From contig OX637391.1 of NCBI GenBank assembly GCA_951799425.1, forward strand, positions 49,943,069 to 50,007,068: 64,000 nt of DNA. The letters are read 5' to 3'. The notes below the pieces were generated by a model, which did not search any database, had not been told where the DNA came from, and saw only the letters and a list, made by a program, of their open reading frames with translations. Below are positions 40,436-51,010 of this stretch, one piece after another (position 1 is the first letter of the stretch; the number at the start of each line of letters is the position of its first letter). The stretch comes from Ilex aquifolium (taxonomy: Eukaryota > Streptophyta > Magnoliopsida > Aquifoliales > Aquifoliaceae). A program made the translations under genes and the position numbers.

Positions 40436-40692
40436 TAAGGTAATGCTCATTTTATATCTAAAAACTATGAATTACTAACTTAAGTAAGTTTGAAAGAAAA
40501 AAAATTAATAAGCAAGCATTAGATGGCCACACACACACACACACACATACATATATAGACACACATATTGTTACACAGCTATAATATTTTTAAAATTGGG
40601 GCCCAAATGATACTCACCGTCTCATTTGGGAAATATTTTGGCACCCCTTTAACTTCCCATTCAAGCCAAGAAAGAATTAAAATCGAAAATTC

Positions 40693-40812
40693 CAGAAGAA
40701 AGTCTAAGTCCATGTCACTAGTCATAATTCCGATGATGAGTAGTCCTCAACGTCATTAGGTGGTCAGGAATTATGAGTCTTTTCGGAGACAAGACTTCAG
40801 TAATTTACCCAA
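40693..40812 (+). repeat. SINE-like repeat family, copy 4
   Basis: GAAAGTCTAAGTCCATGTCACT, CCGATGATGAGTAGTCCTCAA, CGTCATTAGGTGGTCAGGA and GGAGACAAGACTTCAGTAATTT, colinear with copy 3. Confidence 0.5.
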
Positions 40813-41458
40813 AATCATTGAAAGGACAATTCAGGACTTGATCTAAAAATAATAATGGTAGAGAAGTGGAGTCATTCCTACCATTATTGCCTCAAGTTCT
40901 CCATTAGTAATTTGTGCTAGAAATTTTGGAAACATTTCCTTAAGTAGCATAGATTTTCTGAGAATATTGGGGACGGGAATACAGATTGAGCATGCACTGC
41001 TTTAGTTTCAAATTTTGAGAATAGATACATGTGAAAAAGGATTAACTTGATAAACTAGAATACACAACTATTCATTCATTTTCACCAATAAACCACCGGG
41101 ATATGTGGGGTTCTCCGACCGTGTCTAAATTAAGTGATATCACTATTACATTAAATATTTATTCAAGGGCGGGTTGAGTGTGTACCAGAGTGCGATATTT
41201 TGCAAACATATTGATCAATTTGACCTTATTTTACCATAATTTGATAAATGAGTTTAAAAATATCGTAAATTAGTAAATATGTTTACAAAATGTCGTAGGC
41301 AAGGAGACCTGGGAGTAGGAGATGGCGGTTTTGGCCCGGCGATACTAAAGAATGAGGGGAAGAAATAATGAGAGAGAGAGAGAGAGAGTATTTTAGCATC
41401 ACCCTTTAGAAGTCATTTTAACAAGTTATAATGGTCCAAAACTAGAGATAAAAACTAA

Positions 41459-41565
41459 AAACAAGCTATCATCAACAGGCTACTGTAAGACTCCTTGATT
41501 GCACATATTTTGCACATAAAAATTCTCGAGTGGTCTAACATTAGCCTGTTGATGATAGCTTGTTT
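41459..41565. repeat. Perfect 23-bp inverted repeat forming a miRNA-precursor-like hairpin
   Basis: Bases 41459-41481 are the exact reverse complement of 41543-41565 (core AGCCTGTTGATGATAGC). The 61-base loop has further imperfect pairing next to the stem (GTAAGACTCC against GAGTGGTCTAAC). Fold size is about 107 nt. Whether it is transcribed is unknown. Confidence 0.75.
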
Positions 41566-42057
41566 TCACCACATAAGACTAATTTATATTCTCAATGACC
41601 CCACTTTGAAGGACAGATTAGACCTTCGAATGAAATCAACGTGGATGAAACATCAACAGCTCTCTTGATGCATTCTCTACGACTGACTAACTAGTAACTA
41701 TGGGGTATTGGTCTTTTGTAGTGTCTCACTGAAGATGAGCTAATTCCATGCACTTTTTCTGTATGCCTGAAAGTAGCGTTCACAAATTGAGTATTTCAGG
41801 GCCTAAAAGGAACATATCAAGCCTCTTAACTCGAGAATTTTCTCACCCTTAGTCATGCGAATATGCCCCTATCCCGGTTACAGATGTGGATCAACTGTGA
41901 GCTCTTAGCAACGGAAGAGACACCAATTACAATTCATGTAAAGGAGGTACCCTAAAATAATTGTGCTCTTTGATGACACAGCTATGCTGGTCTTTTCGTT
42001 CAAGTTGGAAAAAAACAACCAAAAAAATAAAAAGAAGCGGGTGAAAGAGGACATTAC

Positions 42058-45000
42058 TTTTCTTTCAGGAGGTAGAGTTGTCATCCATTCCTCTCTTTTT
42101 GGAGCCACTTTAACATCTATGTCTGCCAAGGGAACATCATCACCCATCATGGATATACCTGCCAATCGATAGCTTTCTTACATTCACATCCACAGAATCA
42201 TCAACTAAAGTGAAAACAGCACTACATCAAACTACTAACAAAAATTAACTGCCAAAGATACCATGCATGCCTAGTGCAAGGAAATTCAGGCATTCCAAAA
42301 GTTCTAAAGACAGCAAACAAGCATAGCAATCACACAAGTACCTTTAGCCAACAAAAAGAACAAACCCCTCCCCAACACCCCCAAAAAAAAAGGAAGGAAA
42401 AGAGGAAGCGGTTGTGTTAATGTCAATGAATGATGACACCCAGATCTCAAAGAAAATTTTCTGTTATCAACAAGCACAGTGGTATTGCTCTAGGTTTTTT
42501 TTTGCTAGAATGGTATTGCGCTATGTAGTAATTGGTAAAATGTACAAATTGCAGAGAGAAGTACAGAGGCTAGATCCAAAGTCCAATTGTGAGATCAGAG
42601 AACATTGTTCGTGTCATTTTCCTACCAGTGAAGTGGGTAAGAATTGTAAAGAGAGCTTGTAAACCATATACATTATTAGGGCTGTCCTGAGACAGAGACC
42701 TAAACCCTAAACCGCTTCTTTTGCTGCTGCCACTCCTCCTTACGATGGAAGCCCCAATTGGTTGAAATCAGCAGTTACCAAGTAGCCCTAAATCTAGGTC
42801 GTGGTGAGAGCGCTAATCATGAAATTGTCTAGGAAAACATTTTACTTATCAAAATGTTTATGTATTTATGTTTTACAAATTTCTAATTTGCAAAGATGAT
42901 GAAATCAAAAAAACGAGAGGGAGAGAGACGGGGGGGAGGCTTAAGGGTGCTAATAATATAAGCTCAGGCTATCTAATATGAGACATTTCCCAAATACCCC
43001 TCACTCCAGCTTGTAGGAAAAGTGCTAATCATTAACCGTCTAACGGTAGGTGTCATCAATTCTTTCATTATCGCTATCAAAGTTGGGATACAATTTAAAT
43101 AAACAATCCCGTTCAGTCCCAGAAAGAAGAAAAAATTTCTATCCATTCCCTCCTCGGAGGCTACTCTATTTCACATAGAAAAGTGATTAATTAAAATCCT
43201 TTTATTTCTTAAAAAAAGGTGCTAACCTTGCAAACGTCTCCACTGTGCAGCCTCACGCATAGCTTGCAGCTCTGCCTACAGAAGCAAAAACCATTGTGTA
43301 TTTTACCAAAAACATTGTGTACTTTAGCAATGTCAACTAGTAGGTAACCCTAAGATGCGATGAGTGATAAACCTTAGGCACCATTAGTGCAATTTACCCT
43401 TGATCTAATTAAGAATTAAAAGCCTAACTAAAATAAAATCACATAAATGGAAAATCTTGAGAGCTGAGCCAACTTAAGGAAAGTCTTATATTCCATCAGA
43501 ACTCTAGGAAAGGTTAAATGAATAGAACAAAAAGATTATCAAAATAATTATCAAAAGCCTACGCAATGATCTCAATAGTCTCTTGCCACTGGCGTAGGCG
43601 GCCATGAAGTGGACATCAATTCAAAATATGACATATACAAACTTTTAACTATAAAAATTTGTCATGAGTTATACCATTCTAAGATCATCTTTGTAAGAAA
43701 TTTTTTGGTGTGGACTATATGATACAGAAACAAAACCATGACAATGAATTATAAAAATATATAAGCCAAAAGTATATTTATAGAAACAAACATAAAATAA
43801 GATGGCCTATGGAATCGTATCCATTTTTTAGCCTCTTTTTGGGATTGATCACAAAGGAGTTCGACAACATTGCCCTTTCCGGCATTTTGGGAAAGTGGAA
43901 TGCTAATTATTGTTGATAATTTGTTTGTTATCTTTAGGATTGCTGCCTAGGTGGGATTGCCCACCCTTAAGGTTTAAGTTTAAGGTTTGGCTACTTGTCC
44001 ACCCTTAATCTTCTATTGTACTACCTTTTTCTTATTATTAATAAAATTTTGTTACTTATAAAAAAAAACCACAAAACACAAGATTTCAATTTGTTTCATT
44101 TCCGTAACATTTTGTCGTTCCAATTGAAACGAAAGGAAATCTCCATCCTTGTATGTAAGCACTCCAAGCAGTAATTTGTATACACGAAAAACAATCAACA
44201 ATTTAGTCACACCAGTTTGGCATTCAATTCAAGAATCTAAACAACTCAAACACGATAAAAAACATTAAATAAAAAAAAAACAATGACTTTAAAATTCACT
44301 TAAAGACTTTAAAATTCATTTAGAATCCTTGACATGTATAGCACACAACTTATCTGGATCTTGCGAATCTTTAAAAGCTTTGTTCAATTGACGAATGCTT
44401 GGTGGACTTGAGGATGAGAGCATTTGTCTGGGTGCACCATAACAGACAGCTTCCAATACCTAACAAGATAATGTGACTGGCAATTGAAAAAAAAAACAGT
44501 GAATTAATTATTCCAAATAGCAATGTAAGTATGTAACATAAAGATCTACATGTCAATCAACTAAGATAACGTCAGATATCAGGTTGCAAAACTCATCTTT
44601 GAGCTAGGCATCTCAAAATTTAAATCACACTGGAGAACAGTATAAGAAAGTCCCACTGGACAGTTACAATATGCATCCAAGTACATATTTATATAATATG
44701 AAAATATATGGTTGGTAGGCTTAATCCACAGGCGGGCAAGAACAAATTCGTACAAAAGACTTGAAGCACTCTAACATACAGCGACTTATTTTAAAACATA
44801 CTCTTTGCATCTAACGTATTATTAAACAGAAATAGAATGCAAGTAATGGTCCAACTAGGATACCCTTTTGCATAAATGTACATTCTAACCCTGCACTGTT
44901 TGACCTCCATGTGCAAAATAGAAGATTATCTTGAAAAGACACACAAAGTTAGATATTTCACATGCTGCAAAATACCCATTAGAAATGCTTGGACACCACA

Positions 45001-46100
45001 TATTAACAATAACTGCTCAACAATACGCAACAAAATATAGAGGAATAAGGTTAAGGTTTTTATAAAAATAAAATAAAAAAACTTACCTTTTCTTTACGAT
45101 ATCAGATGACAGGTTTCTGTTTCCTCCTAAAACATCATATGGACTATCAACCTCAACTCCCATTATTCTTGTAACCTAACCAAATAAAATACACAAACTC
45201 ATGAGTGATGAGTCATCATAAGTTATTCGGTCACAGTAAAATTCACAAGCTCATAACTAGGCACCTCTTTAAAACGCTCCGCTTCGTTCGCTGATTCAGC
45301 TTCTTTAACCGTAGCAGGAGGTGGAGGTCCTATAAAGAGTTCAGTGTCTTCCTCCACAGGAGGTGGAGGTCCTATAAATTAAGTAAATTAAATTTATTTA
45401 ATCAGCAAATGTTAGCATGGCAACCATTTAAGTAGGACTTACATTTAGATTGAAAAAAAAAAGAAGCAGCATACACAGAGCAAATACTAATAAATATCCA
45501 CATCAGCTTTTTGCATAAGAAACAAGAATATGCATATATAATTTGCAAAGCCTCTGCTTCTGTTAATTTGGCTGCTGCAGCAAGTAACTCAGCAGACGGC
45601 ATTTCCAGGCCAATCATCCTGTCCAATACAATGGATTGAAGAACAATAAAACCAAATTCTTAAATAATCATATGATTGCATCACAAATGATAGTATCTGG
45701 TATGGAACTCCAAAAAAAGTTCAAACCAACCAAAATTTAATATTCAGGTTCAGAAGCATATGCTAGCAATCAAATAGAAGACTGCAGCATCAAAGCTTGG
45801 GCAAAAGAGATAGAAAAATCATGATTCCCGAAGATAAGAAAACATAAATGAACTAGATATAGGAAAAATCAAATTGACAGATTGAACCGAAGATTAGGGA
45901 AAATAAAACCAAACCTAATCGAGAGACAAAACTTGATATTGGGGAAAATCAATTGGAGAACCATACCAATGCAGATTTGATGAGGAACTATGATGATCGG
46001 AGATGAAAGTTACCTTTCTACTTCGCACGTGTCCGACGTGCACCGCTCTGCTTCGCCTAGCTCGACTGGGATGCGGTCTGGAGGCTACAGGTAAGGCAAT
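42058..46100 (-). pseudogene. J-domain (DnaJ/GPALPP-type) protein gene, decayed
   Basis: Minus-strand exons join in frame. They are a putative 5'-UTR exon ending at 46014; 45618-~45560 (MIGLEMPSAELLAAAAKLTE); 45371-45265 (two GPPPP motifs, then ESANEAERF); 45175-45087 (RIMGVEVDSPYDVLGG); and 44459-44350 (RYWKLSVMVHPDKC, the HPD signature of J-domains). Two more are 43275-43227 (AELQAMREAAQWRRLQ) and 42158-42058 (VAPKREEWMTTLPPERK). The family is a plant J-domain co-chaperone with GPALPP motifs and a DUF3752-like tail, which would stimulate Hsp70. Damage: a 1-bp deletion in the J-domain exon brings a TGA right after HQAFVN. No normal donor follows exon 45618. The exon expected between 44350 and 43275 and the C-terminal exons were not found. 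It lies antisense within the expanded phytoglobin intron. Confidence 0.75.
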
Positions 46101-46524
46101 GGGAGTGGGGATCTAGGGTTTGTTTGTTTGATGGTATTAGGAGGGATGAAGGGATGGATTGGAAAAAAATAACCTCCTGGACAGTCCCACTTATTCTGTG
46201 TGTTGAAAACCTTTTTTGAGGGGGAGAATTTGCCACTGACCTGTTAAGGAAGTAAAATTACTTGAATGCCCCTGCATTGTTCAGAAAAACGTGAATTGAA
46301 TTAATGTTTGGGGGCATGAAATATCAGGGGTGAGAAAATTTTGCCCTCGGTGTCCGACATGCTCTTACTCTGCCTAAAAAATTATATCTCAACCCTCAAA
46401 ACTTATAAAATTGTATAGTATGTAACTCTTAATTGCTAAATTCAAAATTGTTAATTTTGATTTGAAAAATCCTTATTTGTTTTCAGTATAAAATTAACTA
46501 ACTGTTGTTATACATCTGACTTAG

Positions 46525-46659
46525 ACATGTGAATCAGCAATTCAACTTTCGCGAGAAAGGTGAGGTGGTGGTTGCAAGTACTACTCTTAAGTGGTTAGGA
46601 TCTGCCCATGTCCAAAAGGAATTCTTGATCCACATTTTGAGGTGCAAAAAATACTCTCA

Positions 46660-46693
<34 letters not shown>

Positions 46694-46723
46694 TCTTTGT
46701 GCATGCGCACGCCCGCGTGCGGG

Positions 46724-46760
<37 letters not shown>

Positions 46761-47054
46761 GGGGGCGGAGCGAGGAATATCTATGAGAGGAAGAAAAATA
46801 CAACTGAAAATAATTCACTAATTGATACATATGTGTGTGTGTGTATTATTTTTTTATTCGAGTTTTCGATATTGTTGAGTCTCATTGGTTTGATTAATAG
46901 TTGATTTACCATGAAATATAGGTGGTGAAGGAAGCTCTACTGAGAACAGTCAGAGGCAGTGGGAGAGAAAAGGAGTGAGGAGATGAATGGTGCTTGGGGT
47001 GAAGCCTATCATCAGTCGGTTGCAGCCCAATTGATAATGGACCATGTCAGTTAA
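46525..47054 (+). pseudogene. Class-2 phytoglobin pseudogene, exons 3 and 4
   Basis: Exon 3 (46525-46641) follows acceptor TTAG and would encode the TCESAIQL start. An extra T near 46548 then shifts the frame, after which EKGEVVVASTTLKWLGSAHVQK reads well. A second shift precedes the proximal-His DPHFE block. Its donor is GTGCAA, followed by a (CT)n-(CA)n-(TA)n tract at about 46663-46760. Exon 4 (46922-47054) opens VVKEALLRTV, then indels shift the frame. EEMNGAWGEAYHQSVAAQL follows, ending in TAA at 47052-47054. The exon order, phases and content complete the gene begun at 34129, so this is one gene pulled apart, not a second copy. Confidence 0.85.
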
Positions 47055-48655
47055 GTGAATAATTTAGGTCCCATGTTCAGGTCATAACATCATGTAATAA
47101 TTCTTCATTTAATGGATGATTTGGGCCAATGACAATATTGGGACATTATTTTCCTCCTAAGGGTTGTCAATGGTTCTCTTGTCTTTGTGGACATGCATAT
47201 TGTTACTGGTACATCCATGGGCTAAGGCATATAACTACCAAATGTTTGAAATTAGTGACTAGATAGTGCTCCGTAAGTGTCATTCTAATAATGATCACCT
47301 AGATTTGATTTGTAGGGAATAGATTGTTGACTTGCTTTTAGCGGTTTGACAAGACTGGAGTCAAGTTATGACTTTAGTTATTCTTAGAGAGAGCCTACGA
47401 AGTCCATTGTCTAGGCCCCTCTGAAGGACTATCCGGCGAGGACTATCCAGTGAGTTTGAACTACTATAGTTACGTTCAGGCAGAGTTTCCATGTCCATTG
47501 CCCCCTCACAACAATTTTCACCGAGCAAAAAAAAAAAAACTACCAAACGTTTGGACATTGGGGCATAATTATTTTTGCATTGTCCTGTTTGCTTGTGATC
47601 TACATGTAGGATTGGCCCGCCTAGGGGCGGCCCGTGACATTTTGGGGACTAAAGCGACAACTAAAAAATAGACTTTTTAGTGTATAGGTAAATTATTTAC
47701 TAATTTGTGAATATAGTGTGTAGTTGAAAAATGTCTAGAAAGCTTATTTTTTGGAAAATCTAAATCATTATCTCTAATTGGACATTTTTCTTCTAAAAAG
47801 TCTCTTAGTTTAATTAGTATCAATATTTTTTCATTGATTTGGATCATAAATATTTGTAATATTTAATTTATTACTAGTTACAAATTTATCAAGAGATCTT
47901 TTTTGAGATTTCATTAATTCATCTCTTTTCTTTTTCTTTTTTCTTTTTTTGAGTTTTTCATATCCACCTGGTTGTTTCTTGCTTGTCATTTTATCAAATA
48001 TCAACCAAACAATCACAAATAATGAAATAATCAAACACAATCTATATTAAAGATAAATAAAAGCTTCAAATAAAAAATTCAAAGACCTAGAATAATAGGA
48101 TCTGACTTGTTATTTTTATTTTTCTGCAAAATCCGATTATTACCGTAACTGCCAAGCCACCAATTGCCCACTGCCCAAGCTTAATGATAATGTTAATAGA
48201 GAATAGACTTTGTAAATTTTGTAGTGCATAAAAATAACAAATAAACAAACAATGGTAGACAGTCAAGATTAAAAAAAAAAACTAAAATAAAGGTAGATCA
48301 GTTGCTTTTTGTTAACTATAGAGAGAGAGAGGAGGAGGAGGAAGAAGACAGGGTGGTTGGGAGAAAATGTTAAAAAAGTAATTCTTGAGTTGACATTCAC
48401 TTTTTACCATTACTTTTCTACTTCTTTATTAAATTCCTTTTTTATGATTTTTTTGGTGTCATGGACCGAAGAAAGAGGCCCAAATAATCCAATTTAAATC
48501 TAACTTTCATTTTTTTGTTGGGCTTAAGTTTTTATAAGGACTTTTTGGAAGCAAGTCCAAACTTATGGACTGTTGGGAGAAGAAGAACATGCACGTTCTT
48601 TTTGAGACTTAAAGGGCAACTAAAAACATAAAGACTAATTTACCATTAATGAAAT
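47055..48655. other. Intergenic DNA with a hAT-like end relic
   Basis: At about 47622 TAGGGGCGGCCCGTGACATT, then GGGGACTAAAGCGAC, resembles the hAT ends at 23689 and 35169. No partner end was found. The remainder is AT-rich without recognised genes. Confidence 0.4.
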
Positions 48656-48659
48656 AAAT

Positions 48660-49075
48660 ATCTATATTACAAAATAGACGGTAAAAATAACAGCGACACA
48701 GTAAGAGTAACAACGACATAGTAATAGTAACAATGACACAATAATAGTAACTGTTACTATCACAGTAACTGTTACTATCACAGTAACATGATCACATTCA
48801 TAGCAATGCTCGTGTGGGTGGGGTGTAAGGGGCGATGGCTGGGAATGGAAGTACTATAGAAGGTGGCAGGGCTGGAGCATAGAGTGGTGGTGGACTAGAC
48901 AGTAACAGTCACAGTCACTGTCACTATCACTATCACTGTCAAAATTTTATAGAACTAGACAGCCACATGATCGCAGTAATAGCTACAGTCACGGTAAAAT
49001 AATTCTACAAAACTTGAGAGTAACGTGAACTAGACAGTCACATGATTACAGTAACAGCCACAGTGACAGTGATAA
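48660..49075. repeat. Degenerate minisatellite of GTAAC/CAGTNAC motifs
   Basis: Irregular reiteration of AGTAACA, GTCACAGT, GTTACTATCACAGTAAC and close variants continues over about 400 bp, in two clusters around a GGGTGGGG-rich spacer. Several stretches are self-complementary (AGTAACTGTTACT). No coding frame was recognised. Confidence 0.6.
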
Positions 49076-49638
49076 AGATATTGAATTTCGTTGTCATTGT
49101 CCAAATTTTAATGTGCGAATTTAAAACAGATTTTGCTTAACACCAAAAAAAAAAATTGTCCAATTTAGTCGACCATCACTATCAACAAATTTTTTGTATT
49201 TAAATAACTTGAGTTTGAAATGGAATTTGGGTTGTTAAATTTTTAATGCATTTCATCGAACACCATTTGGGTGTATCAAATCTCAGAGATTTACTTATTG
49301 AAGCTCAAAATTCAGGCAAAAAATCAAGGACTATTCAAATTCAATGATACACAGAGTAATTGGCACATCAGTATGTGTGCTCGTGTGAGTGCCTTTGCAA
49401 GAAACAGAGAACATATGAGTAAAGAAGAAAACATAAAGGGCTAAGTAAGGCCAATAATCCAACTAATTCAAGAGTTCAATCCAAGTAGATCCATAAGAAT
49501 AACAAAACCCTCTAAGGCCTTTTGTGGCCCTTGCGTCAATATTGTTCAATTTATATGCGAACAACTCGAATTATAAGCTTTGCTGTGATAAAAGATGAAT
49601 ATATATTTGTCTGTATATATATCACAGACAAATACCTT

Positions 49639-49740
49639 CTAATCAATTGCAGCGGCGGCATGAGCGACGACAGCGGAGGTAGCAGCGGCGGCAACAGGAG
49701 CAACACCTTCAGTAGATCCAAAGTTCATTATGAAATCCTC
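49639..49740 (-). pseudogene. Unrecognised Ala-rich C-terminal coding fragment cut by the gypsy LTR
   Basis: The minus strand directly outside the LTR reads EDFIMNFGSTEGVAPVAAAA and continues Ala/Val-rich to AAAAID and TAG (49641-49639). The trinucleotide-GC-rich composition is unlike its AT-rich surroundings and looks like a real gene end. I do not recognise the family. If genuine, its upstream part was separated by the retrotransposon and lies beyond the right edge. Confidence 0.3.
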
Positions 49741-50960
49741 TGTGACGCCCCAAAAATCGGGGGTCCTTTGTCAACCCGTTGATCATCCATCAACCCGCGG
49801 AATACCCGTGAATACCGTGTAACTCGATATCACGCTATAATGCCCCATTTACTAATATCCATAATTTAACAAAATTCGGACAGAGTCTCCTTTGTACGGG
49901 GAGCTTGATGAGACACTTCTGAGAAAGAAGTGGATCGTGACACGTGTCTTCGGCCCCGAGGACATCATTGCCTCTGACAATGCCACGTGTCCTCGACACC
50001 AAGCATATCCTTCAATCTGATGAAAACTACGCGCCCTCGGCACCGAGCTATGTCTTGCTCTTTGATGGTGACATATTCCCTCGGCGCCAAGGCATCCCCC
50101 ATTCTCTTGAAACCACGTACCCTCGGCTCCGAGGGTACCTCCACTCCAAGGCACCCGCGTGTCCTCGGCTCCAGGGATACTTACTAGGACTCTGGTCCTG
50201 CCATATGTCTCCTACTTCTGGAAAGGCTACTGATTGACAACTGAACAATCTCAACTAGACTAGGAATCATGAGAGTGCTCTACACAATGCGGTCAAGGTA
50301 GCAGAACCAACAAGATACTCCACCAAGGAGAGTTAGACGTGTGGCATAAAGTGTAGGATGAGGGTGGCTTGGGAAGCCGAGGAGGAGGAACATTAAATGC
50401 TCCAAAATCCGAGCATTTAATATCTCTACATTAAAGAATGAACATTTAATGCCCCGGAACCCGAGCATTTATTGCCTCCACATCGAAGAAAGAGCATTAA
50501 ATGCTCAGGAGCCCGAGCAATTAATAATGGGATCTCCCCCACGCAAAATAGGAGGCGCACTGCCCCATGTCTGGACTCTACCTACTGCCTAGACCTTCAA
50601 CAATGATGAGTCTTTGAAGGTATAAATAGCCCCCAAAAAAACAATGCAAAGGTACGCAAAATCATCTCCCAAGAACAAAAACAGTGTTTTCTTCTTTCCC
50701 TCTCTCAAAGAACTGACTTGATCGTCGGAGGGGATACGCCGGAAAACACTCCGGCGCCCTTCTAACTTCTTTTTTGTGCATCAGGTGACCATCTTTGTCC
50801 ACCGAAGCCAACCAAACAATCCATCACCAATCCTTAGGCCCCCTCTGGCCACTTTCGATTGTTTCTTTGCCACGAAACAGTTTACTCAAAAACCAAACAA
50901 GAGTTCACCAAGGGAGAGATCTGTTCCTATTTCTTCATTGTGCGGAATTCACCGCGCACA
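49741..50960 (+). mobile_element. 5' LTR of a Ty3/gypsy retrotransposon
   Basis: The LTR begins TGTGACGCCCC and ends CGCGCACA, immediately before a TGGCGCCGTC primer-binding site. Length 1,220 bp. TATAAATA lies at 50621-50628, in a promoter position. At about 50385-50530 the motif CCGAGCATTTAATG and variants recur four to five times. The 3' LTR lies beyond the right edge because another retrotransposon is inserted at 52593. Confidence 0.8.
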
Positions 50961-50963
50961 ATC

Positions 50964-50981
50964 TGGCGCCGTCTGTGGGAA
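50964..50981 (+). promoter_or_regulatory. Primer-binding site of the gypsy element
   Basis: TGGCGCCGTCTGTGGGAA starts three bases after the LTR end. It is a common plant Ty3/gypsy primer-site class. I do not assign the tRNA. Confidence 0.75.
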
Positions 50982-51010
50982 ACGACTGAGTTTTCCGAAA
51001 AACAGTGATC

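Noticed and set aside
42414-42662. 82-residue plus-strand frame
   Set aside because: It lies in an intron of the antisense J-domain pseudogene, without family resemblance.
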